DNA of 28,271 bases from an uncultured Amaricoccus sp. (GTDB lineage: Bacteria > Pseudomonadota > Alphaproteobacteria > Rhodobacterales > Rhodobacteraceae): positions 1 through 28,271 of the forward strand of contig NZ_CALAGI010000096.1 of NCBI RefSeq assembly GCF_937891315.1, given 5' to 3'. Of this stretch, positions 7,299 to 15,513 are shown in pieces; positions within the stretch are counted from its first letter, which is position 1, and each line of letters starts with the position of its first letter. The position numbers and the translations under genes were made by a program. The notes below the pieces were generated by a model. It was not told the origin of the DNA, searched no databases, and saw only the letters and a list, made by a program, of their open reading frames with translations.

Positions 7299-8471
7299 AT
7301 GGCCGAGGAAATTCGCGCGCGGGCCGAGGCCGCGCTCAAGGAAGTGGAAACCGTCACCGCGACGCTGCTGCCCGAGCCGAAGGGCGAGATCGTGGAAGCC
7401 GACGTGACCGACCCGGCGATCCGGGCGGAAATCGAGCGACGCAAGGCCGAGATCGACCTTTCGAGCAGCCAGTCGATCATTCGCTTCGGCTCCGGCGCCC
7501 AGGCCGAGTTGCAGGTGATCAGCCAGGACATGCTCGCCGGCGTGAAGAACAAGGACGCGGGCCCGGCCGGTGACAGCCTTCGCGAGATGGTGACCTCGCT
7601 GCGCGGCTTCTCGGTCGACGAGCTTGACCCCAACCGCAAGCGCAGCTGGTGGGAGCGGCTGATGGGCTCGGCCGAGCCGATGGCCGAGTTCATGGCAAAA
7701 TTCGAATCGGTGCAGGGCCAGATCGACAAGATCACCGGCGAACTGCTCCAGCACGAGCACGCGTTGCTGAAGGACGTGAAATCGCTCGACAAGCTCTACG
7801 AGAAGACCCTCGACTTCTATGATGAGCTGGCGCTCTACATCGCCGCCGGCGAATCGAAGGTCGCCGATCTCGACGCGGCCGACATTCCGGCCAAGGCAGC
7901 GGTGGTCGAGGCGGCGGCGGAGAACCAGAAGGTGATCCTCGCGCAGGAGCTGCGCGACCTGCGCGCCGCCCGCGACGATCTGGAGCGCCGGGTGCATGAC
8001 CTGAAGCTGACCCGACAGGTCACGATGCAGAGCCTGCCCTCGATCCGGCTGGTGCAGGAGAACGACAAGAGCCTCGTCACCAAGATCAACTCGACGCTCG
8101 TCAACACCGTGCCGCTGTGGGAGACCCAGCTCGCCCAGGCGGTGACGATCCACCGCGGCCGCGAGGCCGCGAAGGTGGTGAAGGAGGCGAACGACCTGAC
8201 GAACGATCTCCTGACCAAGAACGCCGAGAACCTGCGGCAGGCCAATGCCGAGATCCGCACCGAGATGGAGCGCGGCGTCTTCGACATCGAGGCGATCGAG
8301 AAGGCGAACGACGACCTGATCGCGACCATCGAGGATTCGCTGCGCATCGCCGACGAGGGCAAGTCCAAGCGCGCCGCCGCCGAGGCCAGCCTCCTGCGCA
8401 TGGAGGGCGAGCTTCGGACCGCGCTCTCGGCGGCGAAGGCGCCACCGGCGCCCGCCGCTCCGTCGGTCTGA
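7299..8471 (+). CDS. telA: Toxic anion resistance protein TelA (KlaA/YceH family)
   Basis: A 390-residue soluble protein without signal or membrane helices. Family features are IIRFGSGAQAEL at 60-71, MLAGVKNKDAGPAGDSL near 78-93, WWERLMG at 117-123, and long amphipathic helices up to residue ~370 that should form coiled coils. TelA/KlaA proteins are linked to tellurite and other toxic-anion resistance, and to cell-envelope stress; a telA locus is known in Rhodobacter sphaeroides. The biochemical mechanism is not established. A near-perfect ribosome site, AAGGAGG, precedes the ATG. Position behind xpaC and ahead of a lipoprotein, SPFH and zinc-ribbon gene suggests a membrane-associated complex. 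Confidence 0.93.
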   Translation: MAEEIRARAEAALKEVETVTATLLPEPKGEIVEADVTDPAIRAEIERRKAEIDLSSSQSIIRFGSGAQAELQVISQDMLAGVKNKDAGPAGDSLREMVTSLRGFSVDELDPNRKRSWWERLMGSAEPMAEFMAKFESVQGQIDKITGELLQHEHALLKDVKSLDKLYEKTLDFYDELALYIAAGESKVADLDAADIPAKAAVVEAAAENQKVILAQELRDLRAARDDLERRVHDLKLTRQVTMQSLPSIRLVQENDKSLVTKINSTLVNTVPLWETQLAQAVTIHRGREAAKVVKEANDLTNDLLTKNAENLRQANAEIRTEMERGVFDIEAIEKANDDLIATIEDSLRIADEGKSKRAAAEASLLRMEGELRTALSAAKAPPAPAAPSV

Positions 8472-8495
8472 CATCGAACAGGGGATCGAACCGGA

Positions 8496-9539
8496 TTGAC
8501 CGACCCCATGACGCGGCGGGAGGGCGGCGGAGCACTGCCCCCCGTCCCCATACGGGCGCTGAGCGCGCTGGCCGCGCTCGTCCTCGCCGGCTGCGCCAGC
8601 TTCGGCGTGCCGGGCAGCGCGCCGACCGCGCCCGAGGCGCCGCGGGCCGACGCGACCGCGCCGCCCGAGGCGCGCGATCTCACCCCGCCGGCCGGCGCGG
8701 ACGAGCCATCGCTGCTGCAATTCTATGCGAACGTGGAAAGCGACCTGACTGCCAGCGGGCGCATGCGGCTCGAGACCGCGCCGGCGGACGCGCCTTATTC
8801 CATCGACGACCTCATCCGGGATTTCGAGCGCGTCGCGCTCTATGACGAATATGTCGATGTCGGCGGTCGCTTCGTGCGGGCCGAGACCCCGGCGCTCCTG
8901 CGCCGCTGGGACCAGCCGGTCCGGGTCGGCGTCATGTCGAGCGGCGCGATGCCGGCCGGCGAGGCGGCGCAGGATCGCGGCAATGTCGCGGCCTTCACCC
9001 AGCGTCTCGCGCGGCTGACCAAGGCCGACATGGCGATGAGCGACGGGCCGGGGGTGAATTTCCTCGTCCTCTTCATGAGCAGCGCCGAGCGCGAGGCCTT
9101 CGCCGATCAGGTTTCCGCCCGCTATCCCTCCTTCGCGCCCGCCGTGATGAACGCGCTCCGCGACACGCCGCTCGACATCTTCTGCACCACCTACGCCTTC
9201 GGCACGCCGGGGGACGCGTCGAAATATTCCGCCGTGATGATCCTGATCCGCGCCGAGCATCCACCACTGACCCGCCTCTCCTGCGTGCATGAGGAAATGG
9301 CCCAGGCCATGGGGCTGCCGAACGACAGCCCCGACGCGCGCCCCTCGCTCTTCAACAACAGCGTCGAATTCGCGCTCCTGACCGAACATGATGAAATCCT
9401 CCTGCGCATGCTCTACGATCCGCGGCTGCGGCCCGGCATGACCGCGGCCGAGGTCCGGCCCCTGCTGCCGGCCATCGCGCGCGACGCCGTGGCGGCGGAA
9501 CGGGCGGACGGGGCGCAGGTCGCACTGGCCGAGAACTGA
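8496..9539 (+). CDS. DUF2927 lipoprotein
   Basis: Read from a TTG at 8496 this gives 347 residues; an ATG four codons later (8508) is the alternative. AGGGGA lies 11 bases before the TTG and 23 before the ATG, slightly favouring the TTG. A lipoprotein signal ends in LVLAGC with the lipidated Cys33; an Ala/Pro-rich linker runs to about residue 70. The globular part carries the DUF2927 signature CVHEEMAQAMGLPNDS at 263-278 and LTEHDE...LLRMLYDPRLRPGM. The HEE..Q motif with a following G-L resembles the helix of zincin peptidases, but the second His of HExxH is replaced by Gln. A degenerate or unusual metallopeptidase fold is possible. It would sit in the periplasm on a membrane anchor. Confidence 0.85.
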   Translation: MTDPMTRREGGGALPPVPIRALSALAALVLAGCASFGVPGSAPTAPEAPRADATAPPEARDLTPPAGADEPSLLQFYANVESDLTASGRMRLETAPADAPYSIDDLIRDFERVALYDEYVDVGGRFVRAETPALLRRWDQPVRVGVMSSGAMPAGEAAQDRGNVAAFTQRLARLTKADMAMSDGPGVNFLVLFMSSAEREAFADQVSARYPSFAPAVMNALRDTPLDIFCTTYAFGTPGDASKYSAVMILIRAEHPPLTRLSCVHEEMAQAMGLPNDSPDARPSLFNNSVEFALLTEHDEILLRMLYDPRLRPGMTAAEVRPLLPAIARDAVAAERADGAQVALAEN

Positions 9540-9553
9540 ACGGGAACCAAGCC

Positions 9554-10696
9554 ATGTCCATCTTCGACTTCCTGCGCGGCGAATTCATCGACGTCATCCA
9601 CTGGACCGACGATACCCGCGACACCATCGTCTGGCGCTTCGAGCGCGAGGGCCATGCGATCAAGTACGGAGCGAAGCTGACCGTGCGCGAGGGCCAGGCG
9701 GCGGTCTTCGTGCACGAGGGACAGCTGGCCGACGTGTTCGCCCCCGGGCTCTACATGCTCGAAACCAACAACATGCCGATCCTGACCACGCTGCAGCACT
9801 GGGATCACGGATTCCGCAGCCCGTTCCTCTCCGAGATCTATTTCGTCAATACCCGCCGCTTCACCGACCTGAAATGGGGCACCAAGAACCCGATCATGTG
9901 CCGGGATCCGGAATTCGGCATGGTCCGGCTGCGCGCCTTCGGCACCTACACCATGCGGGTGACCGATCCGGGCAAGTTCCTGACCGAGATCGTCGGCACC
10001 GATGGCGAGTTCACAACCGACGAGATCGAGTTCCAGATCCGCAACATCATCGTTACCCATTTCAGCCAGATCATCGCCTCCTCCGGCATCCCGGTGCTCG
10101 ACATGGCGGCGAACACGCTCGATCTCGGCAAGATCGTCGCCGAGCGCATCGCGCCGATGGTCGCGGAATACGGGCTGGAGCTGCCCGCCTTCTATATCGA
10201 GAACATTTCGCTGCCGGCCGAGGTCGAGGCGGCGATGGACAAGCGCACCTCGATCGGCGTCGCGGGCGATCTCGGCAAATACACCGAATTCAGCGCGGCC
10301 GAGGCGATGACCCGCGCCGCTTCCAACCCGGGCGGCGACAGCGGCATGGGCGCGGGCATGGGCGCTGGGCTCGGCATGGCGATGGGCGCGCGCATGGCGC
10401 AGACCGGCCCCTGGGGCAGCGCGCCCGCTCCCACGCCGCCCGCGCCGATATCACCGGCCGCGACCACGCCGCCCCCGCCGCCGCCCACCCCCGGGGCGAA
10501 GCTCTGGCATGTGGCCGACAATGGCGCGACCAAGGGCCCCTATACCCAGGCGGATCTCGCGCTGATGGCGGCTTCCGGCGCGATCGGGGCGGAGACCTAT
10601 CTCTGGACGCCGGGCGGCCCCGACTGGCGGCGCGGCCGCGACATCACCGAGCTCGCCGACATCTTCAGCGCGCCGCCGCCGCCCCCCGCCGGCTGA
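9554..10696 (+). CDS. SPFH-domain protein with C-terminal GYF_2 domain (YdjI-like)
   Basis: A 380-residue protein. Residues 1-235 match the 'virion core protein' SPFH group of which Bacillus YdjI is a member: it begins MSIFDFLRGEFIDVIHW, then REGQAAVFVHEGQ at 45-57, APGLYML and the SPFH/band-7 core with PGKFL and LPAEVEAAMDK. A Gly/Met-rich stretch (260-282) and a Pro-rich linker (290-312) lead to a GYF_2 domain at about 316-372 (LWHVADNGATKGPYT ... WTPGGPDWRRG), which usually binds proline-rich peptides. No membrane helix is seen. SPFH proteins form membrane-associated scaffolds; YdjI recruits PspA-type protein to stressed membranes. Here it may organise TelA and XpaC, which is inference. 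Confidence 0.9.
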   Translation: MSIFDFLRGEFIDVIHWTDDTRDTIVWRFEREGHAIKYGAKLTVREGQAAVFVHEGQLADVFAPGLYMLETNNMPILTTLQHWDHGFRSPFLSEIYFVNTRRFTDLKWGTKNPIMCRDPEFGMVRLRAFGTYTMRVTDPGKFLTEIVGTDGEFTTDEIEFQIRNIIVTHFSQIIASSGIPVLDMAANTLDLGKIVAERIAPMVAEYGLELPAFYIENISLPAEVEAAMDKRTSIGVAGDLGKYTEFSAAEAMTRAASNPGGDSGMGAGMGAGLGMAMGARMAQTGPWGSAPAPTPPAPISPAATTPPPPPPTPGAKLWHVADNGATKGPYTQADLALMAASGAIGAETYLWTPGGPDWRRGRDITELADIFSAPPPPPAG

Positions 10697-10706
10697 GGCA
10701 CGCCAG

Positions 10707-11834
10707 ATGCAGGCCGATGTCACGGGGGGCGCCATCGGGGCCCCCACCGCGGAGGACCACCGCTTTCCCTGCCCGTCCTGCGGCGCACCGCTGCGCTTCC
10801 AGCCGGGCACCAGCGCGCTCCGCTGCCCGCATTGCGGCCATGAGGAGCGGATCCCGGACGCACGCGGTGCGATCCCCGAACTCGACCTCCGCGCCGCGAC
10901 CGAAAAGACCGTTCCCGCGGGCGCGATGGAGGAACTGCGCGTCGTGCAATGCGGGAGCTGCGGCGCGCAGATCGAGTTCGACGCCGACATCCATGCCAAG
11001 ATCTGCCCGTTCTGCGCCGCGCCGATCGTCACCGACACCGGTCCGCGCCGGTACATCAAGCCGCAGGCCCAGCTGCCGTTCCTGCTGACCGAGGACGAGG
11101 CGCGCGCCGCGATGAACCGCTGGCTGGGTCGGCTCTGGTTCGCGCCCTCGAACCTCACCGCCTATGCGCGGGCGGGGCGGGCGATGGACGGAATCTATGT
11201 CCCCTACTGGACCTACGACGCCGAGACGCGCAGTTCCTACACCGGCCAGCGCGGCACCACCTACTACGAGAGCCGGTCGGTGCGGGTGATGGTCAACGGC
11301 CGCGCCCGGACCGAGACGCAGCAGGTGGCGCGGATCTCCTGGGCACCCGCCCGCGGCCGGGTGGCGCGAACCTTCGACGATGTGCTGGTGCTCGGCTCGA
11401 AGAGCCTGCCGAAGCGGTTCACCGACGCGCTCGCCCCGTGGGATCTGTCCGCGCTCTCCGCCTACGAACCGCGTTTTCTCGCCGGTTTCCGCGCCGAAGG
11501 CTATGGCGTGCCGGTCGAGGAAGCCTATGGCCAGGCCCGCCAGATCATGGATCAGGTGATCCGGAGCGACGTCGCGCGCGACATCGGCGGCGACCATCAG
11601 CGGATCGGCGAGCTTCGCACCGAGGTCGGCGCGCTCACCTTCAAACATGTGCTGCTGCCGGTCTGGCTGGCCGCCTACCGCTACCGCGGCCGCGTTTTCC
11701 GTTTCGTGGTCAATGGCCGCACCGGCTCGGTGGAGGGCGAGCGGCCCTATTCCAAGGTCAAGATCGCGCTCCTCGTCCTCGCGATGCTGCTCGCCGCGCT
11801 CACCATCGCCGCGTTGCAGATTTCCCATCGCTGA
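10707..11834 (+). CDS. Double zinc-ribbon protein with C-terminal membrane anchor
   Basis: A 375-residue protein with two treble CxxC pairs. The first ribbon uses Cys22, Cys25, Cys40 and Cys43 (CPSCG ... CPHCG); the second uses Cys82, Cys85, Cys100 and Cys103 (CGSCG ... CPFC). A middle domain of about 240 residues is rich in Tyr and Trp (YVPYWTYDAETRSSYTG), and the C-terminus holds one hydrophobic helix (about 349-369). Proteins of this kind are often mislabelled as primosomal protein N' or TFIIB zinc-finger proteins because of the ribbons; no helicase domain exists here. It follows the SPFH gene by 10 bases. YdjG, next to the SPFH protein in B. subtilis, is also a zinc-ribbon membrane protein. 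Confidence 0.85.
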   Translation: MQADVTGGAIGAPTAEDHRFPCPSCGAPLRFQPGTSALRCPHCGHEERIPDARGAIPELDLRAATEKTVPAGAMEELRVVQCGSCGAQIEFDADIHAKICPFCAAPIVTDTGPRRYIKPQAQLPFLLTEDEARAAMNRWLGRLWFAPSNLTAYARAGRAMDGIYVPYWTYDAETRSSYTGQRGTTYYESRSVRVMVNGRARTETQQVARISWAPARGRVARTFDDVLVLGSKSLPKRFTDALAPWDLSALSAYEPRFLAGFRAEGYGVPVEEAYGQARQIMDQVIRSDVARDIGGDHQRIGELRTEVGALTFKHVLLPVWLAAYRYRGRVFRFVVNGRTGSVEGERPYSKVKIALLVLAMLLAALTIAALQISHR

Positions 11835-11835
11835 C

Positions 11836-12318
11836 GTGGCGCGGCCGCTCGTTCTCGCGCTGGCCGCGCTGCTCGCCGCCGCGCCGGCGCTGGCGCAGAC
11901 CAGCCGGCCCGTCTTGCGCGATCCCGCGGATGAGGCGCCGGGCTGGACCCTGCGCGCCGCGCGGGACGGAACGCCGGTCGCGATGCTCGACGGACCGGGC
12001 AACATCAAGCATCTCGCCCTCTTCTGCCTCTCGGGCGAGCCCTTCCTCGCGCTCGCCTTCCGCGCCGCGCCGGCGCCCGAGACGCTGCGCCTCGGCTTCG
12101 CCTTCGCCCACGCCGGCTACGACGGCGAAGCCCGCCGCGAGCCCGGCGCGGGCGGCGCGCATGTTCTGGCGCTCCGGGACCAGCCCGTCGCCGGCCTGCT
12201 CGCCGGCCGCGACGGGCTGGTCGAGCTCACGATCAACGGCGCATCCGCGGGGACGCTCACCTTGCGCGGCTCCTCCAAGGCGATCCGCGCCGCCCTCGAT
12301 CCCTGCATGGACTTCTGA
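11836..12318 (+). CDS. Secreted protein of unknown function, last gene of the telA operon
   Basis: A 160-residue protein from a GTG that lies one base after the preceding stop codon, so translation is probably coupled. A clear Sec signal peptide (residues 1-20, ending AAAPALA before Gln21) is present. The mature part has a beta-rich look, with repeated short hydrophobic strands, a Cys64 in LALFCLSGEP and a Cys157 near the end (ALDPCMDF), which could form a disulfide in the periplasm. I do not recognise a family. It is the second exported product of this operon after the DUF2927 lipoprotein. Confidence 0.75.
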   Translation: MARPLVLALAALLAAAPALAQTSRPVLRDPADEAPGWTLRAARDGTPVAMLDGPGNIKHLALFCLSGEPFLALAFRAAPAPETLRLGFAFAHAGYDGEARREPGAGGAHVLALRDQPVAGLLAGRDGLVELTINGASAGTLTLRGSSKAIRAALDPCMDF

Positions 12319-12323
12319 GCGAT

Positions 12324-12353
12324 ATCCAGCCGGACGGAATCGTCTGGTTGGAT
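12324..12353. terminator. Hairpin between convergent genes, candidate bidirectional terminator
   Basis: ATCCAGCCGGACG (12324-12336) and CGTCTGGTTGGAT (12341-12353) pair over 13 positions, two of them G-U on the plus-strand transcript, around the loop GAAT. It lies in the 41-base gap between the end of the telA operon and the end of the opposing envelope-protein gene. There is no U-tract. Confidence 0.4.
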
Positions 12354-12359
12354 GTTGCG

Positions 12360-13769
12360 CTAGCCTTCGCCGCGCGTCTGGAACAGTGCGATCTGCATGC
12401 CCGTCGCGTCGAGCAGCTCCAGCGCCTCGCCGTTCACCCGCCAGGAGGTGGTCGCCTTTAGCGCCTCGGCCAATTGGCGCTCCCAGTCGTCGAGCGGCGG
12501 CGGGCAGGCCATCATCGTCGAGGCGGCCGGACCAAAGGTCAGCTTGTCGCCATCGCGGGTGAACTTGCCCATCAGCCGGTTGCAGCCGACCGTGGCCGAG
12601 AACCGCCCCTCCCCCTCTTCGAGCAGGAGCTGCGGCGCGGTGGCGCCGGCGCCCGCCTTGATATCGGTCTTGCCGAGGCGGACGATCCGCCAGGGGGTAC
12701 TCATCAGGCTGGTTCCGCGCATCGCACGCTCGCAGGTTTCCTCGGGCCAGACGCCGGTGAAGCGCGTGACCACCACCACGGTCTCCGTCCCGGCGCCCCG
12801 GGGTCGCGGCCGCTGGGCGATCTCGCCCTCGAAGCTTGCCATCAGCGGCGCGCCCTGCGCCACGCCGGCGGCGAGATAGGCGGCCTCGAGCGTGGTGAAA
12901 TCGTCGTCCTCGGCCATCGGATAGTCGCGCCCGGTCAGGCATTCGGTGATATGCGCCTTCTCGGCGAGGATCCTGACCATGCCGCGCACCGGCAACCGCA
13001 GGTCAAGGGGTGATACGCCGGCCACCCCGGTCAGGACATAGCGCGCCGGATCCGCGCCCGGCACCGGCTCGCGCGCCACCAGTCGCAGCATGTCCGGCGC
13101 CTCGACGGCGAATTCGATCCGGTCCTCGCCGTCCCAGAGCACCAGCACCCCGCGCTCGCCATCGACCGACCAGCGGCCGATCACGTCCCGCGTCTCGTCC
13201 GTCCCGCGCCAGGCGCGGCGCAAGGCGAAGACCTGGTCCGGCCAGAGATTCAGCCGGTAGCGCACCCCGGCGCAATCGGCGCAGGGCAGTTCGCCGGTGA
13301 AGCTCGCCGGCAGCGCGAGGCCGAGCGGGGCGATCGGATCGACCGCCGCGGGGGTCTGGCCGGCGGCGGCGTCCACCATTCGAAGCGGCACATCGATCTG
13401 GTCCGGCGCGCCCGCGGTCAGCACCGGCAAGTTGGTGTCCGAGGTGAAGAGCGGCGCGTCGCCGACGAGAACGCGGGCACGCACGGCATAGCGGCGCGCC
13501 CCGTCGATCACCGCCGGGTCATAGGGAATCTCGAAGGCGATCGGCGTCGTGCCCGGCGCCGGCAGCTCCGCCCGACCGATCTCGTCGGCCGGCGCGTCCG
13601 CCCGACTCACGTCGGCCAGCACGGCCTCGAACACCGCCTCGGGCGGCAGGATCACCCATTCCGGATAATGCGCCGTGCCCGTCACCTTTGCCTGAGCCAA
13701 TACGCCGACGGGCGCCGCCAGCATGGCGACACCAACGGCCAGACACTTGGCGAGCAAGCGGAATCCCAT
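12360..13769 (-). CDS. Multidomain envelope protein: YbaY-like, NlpE-like and META (HslJ-like) domains
   Basis: A 469-residue exported protein. A signal peptide covers residues 1-25 (cleavage after VLA). Residues 28-132 look like a YbaY-type beta domain (KVTGTAHYPEWVILPPEAVFEAVLADVSRAD ... IPYDPAVID). Residues 152-250 look like an NlpE N-domain with the CxxC motif in GELPCADCAGVRYRLNL. Residues 262-350 resemble the COG3650 domain (GMVRILAEKAHITECLTGR). Residues 356-466 are a META/HslJ domain (TPWRI ... ATVGCNRLMGKF ... STMMACPPP). No lipobox is present. NlpE and HslJ are envelope-stress proteins of E. coli; the fusion suggests a periplasmic stress or cell-wall role, which is inference. The ribosome site GGGAGAGGTGA precedes the ATG. 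Confidence 0.85.
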   Translation of the reverse strand: MGFRLLAKCLAVGVAMLAAPVGVLAQAKVTGTAHYPEWVILPPEAVFEAVLADVSRADAPADEIGRAELPAPGTTPIAFEIPYDPAVIDGARRYAVRARVLVGDAPLFTSDTNLPVLTAGAPDQIDVPLRMVDAAAGQTPAAVDPIAPLGLALPASFTGELPCADCAGVRYRLNLWPDQVFALRRAWRGTDETRDVIGRWSVDGERGVLVLWDGEDRIEFAVEAPDMLRLVAREPVPGADPARYVLTGVAGVSPLDLRLPVRGMVRILAEKAHITECLTGRDYPMAEDDDFTTLEAAYLAAGVAQGAPLMASFEGEIAQRPRPRGAGTETVVVVTRFTGVWPEETCERAMRGTSLMSTPWRIVRLGKTDIKAGAGATAPQLLLEEGEGRFSATVGCNRLMGKFTRDGDKLTFGPAASTMMACPPPLDDWERQLAEALKATTSWRVNGEALELLDATGMQIALFQTRGEG

Positions 13770-13860
13770 TCACCTCTCCCGGAGCACGGTCGCGCACAAT
13801 CTGACCGGAATCGCGGCGCGCGCCAATCCCCCAACCCCTCCGACCGCTCTCACGAAAGCT

Positions 13861-15426
13861 TCACAATTGCCGCTTGATCGGCAGGTGCCGGACGACGGCC
13901 GCGATCGCGAGTCGCATCCGCGTCGCATCCGGCTCCCGATCGACGATCCGGCCCCCGTCCCGCCAGCGCAGCGCCGCCCCCTCCAGGAACACCTCGTAGC
14001 TCTTGCGCTCCGAGGTCTCGTCCACGAACACCGCGTCGATCGCCGCCGCGATCTCGGCATCCTCGATCAGAAGGCCCATCTCGGTATTGAGATAGGCCGA
14101 CCGCAGGTCGAAGTTGAACGAGCCGATGAAGCCGATCCGTCCGTCGATGCTGAAATTCTTCGCGTGCAGCGTCGCGGCGTCCGACCCGAAGAGCGAACTC
14201 TTCGCCCGGTCGGCGTCGGTCGGTCGCAGTTCGTAGAGTCGCGTCCCGCATTTCAGCAGCTTCGGCCGCGCCTCGGAATAGCCGCCATGCACGGTGACCT
14301 GATTGGTCGAGGCGAGCGAATTGGTCAGAATCGAAACCGAAACCCCTCGCCCGGTCAGCCGGCAGAGCCCCTCCACCCCTTCGCTTCCGGGCACGAAATA
14401 GGCGGTGGTGACTTTCACATGGCGCTCGGCGGCCGCGATGGTCGGCATCAGGACATTGATCAGCCAGCGGTCTCGCTCGCCGCGCTGGGTCTTGGCCGGC
14501 GGGTCGGAAAGGATCCGCGCCGCGCCGCTCCAGACGATCGGCAGCCGCCCGTCGAGGAATTGTGCCAGCGTCTCGTCGCCGCGCGCCCGGGCGAGGTAGT
14601 CGCGGACCGGCGCGCTCCGCGCCCGCCTGGCGAGGCCGGCGCGGAAATCGACGAGATTGGAGGCCCGGTTCTTCCATAGCGAGCGGATCGGCAAGGTCAG
14701 CGGACTGTTCCAGTAGGTATCGAAGATCTCCTCCACCGCCGCGACCGATGGGCCGACCAGCGCGGCGTCCATGTCCGAGGAATTGGCATCGCGCGCCGCG
14801 TCGAAATAGGTGTCGCCGATATTGCGCCCGCCGATGATCGCAACACGCCCATCGACGATCCAGGCCTTGTTGTGCATCCGCCGCGTCACACTCAACAGGC
14901 GCAGGAGCATCTCCACGCCGCGCCGCAGCGAGGTGACGCGGTTCTTCGCCGGATTGAACAACCGGACCTCGATCCGGGGATGGCCGCTCAGCGCCAGATA
15001 TTCCGGGTCGAGCCCGCGGGTATTGATGTCGTCGAGCAGCAGCCGCACGCGCACACCGCGATCCGCCGCCGCCAGAACCTGGCCGACGAGAAGGCCGCCG
15101 GTCAGGTCACCGCGCCAGAGGTAGTACATCATGTCCAGGCTGCGCCCGGCGGCCGCGGCCGACAGCGCACGGGCGGCGAAGGCGTCGCAATTGCCGCCGA
15201 GCACGATGATCCCGGTCTCGCCCGGCCGCGCCTCGGTCAGCGGTGCCACAGCCGCGTCGGCCTGAGTGACCGCCCCGCCGATCGGCAGGCAATGCGACGG
15301 TGTCCCCCGCGCCCGCTTGGCGAACCGACCATAGACATAGACCGAGATGAAGGACGCGATCGCGATAAGCGCGATCACCACCGCCAGCGACAGCAGGATG
15401 TCGTCGTCGATCCGCGGCAGTCTCAC
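13861..15426 (-). CDS. Phospholipase D family protein (cardiolipin synthase ClsC-like)
   Basis: A 521-residue protein with one N-terminal membrane helix (about residues 10-33) and two PLD/HKD motifs: His185-x-Lys187-x4-Asp192 in MHNKAWIVDGR followed by IIGGRNIGDTYFD, and His421-x-Lys423-x4-Asp428 in LHAKNFSIDGR followed by FIGSFNFD. Two HKD motifs, the GGRN and GSFN sequences and the length match ClsC (YmdC)-type cardiolipin synthases. It likely makes or remodels phospholipids at the inner membrane. The start is ambiguous: a TTG at 15432 touches the ribosome site GGGAGGG, while the GTG at 15426 sits six bases after it, so the GTG is chosen. Genes on both sides are in the same direction but separated by 80-90 bases. 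Confidence 0.88.
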   Translation of the reverse strand: MRLPRIDDDILLSLAVVIALIAIASFISVYVYGRFAKRARGTPSHCLPIGGAVTQADAAVAPLTEARPGETGIIVLGGNCDAFAARALSAAAAGRSLDMMYYLWRGDLTGGLLVGQVLAAADRGVRVRLLLDDINTRGLDPEYLALSGHPRIEVRLFNPAKNRVTSLRRGVEMLLRLLSVTRRMHNKAWIVDGRVAIIGGRNIGDTYFDAARDANSSDMDAALVGPSVAAVEEIFDTYWNSPLTLPIRSLWKNRASNLVDFRAGLARRARSAPVRDYLARARGDETLAQFLDGRLPIVWSGAARILSDPPAKTQRGERDRWLINVLMPTIAAAERHVKVTTAYFVPGSEGVEGLCRLTGRGVSVSILTNSLASTNQVTVHGGYSEARPKLLKCGTRLYELRPTDADRAKSSLFGSDAATLHAKNFSIDGRIGFIGSFNFDLRSAYLNTEMGLLIEDAEIAAAIDAVFVDETSERKSYEVFLEGAALRWRDGGRIVDREPDATRMRLAIAAVVRHLPIKRQL

Positions 15427-15513
15427 GCCCAACCCTCCCGCGTCGCGCGGCCTCGGCTACCCTCGGCGAAAGCACCCCGGAATATCAAGCATTTCGCGCA
15501 CCGACCGGCGGGG

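Noticed and set aside
7275..9389. Very long minus-strand ORF (704 codons) opposite telA and the DUF2927 gene
   Set aside because: High GC content keeps the antisense frame open; its translation is low-complexity (His/Arg/Gly/Ala/Asp-rich) and the plus strand carries clear families.
10321..10500. Gly/Met and Pro repeats as a genomic repeat element
   Set aside because: They are the coding sequence of the low-complexity linker of the SPFH protein, not a nucleotide repeat.
15427..15432. TTG start for the phospholipase-D family gene
   Set aside because: The ribosome site GGGAGGG touches this codon; the GTG at 15426 has normal spacing.
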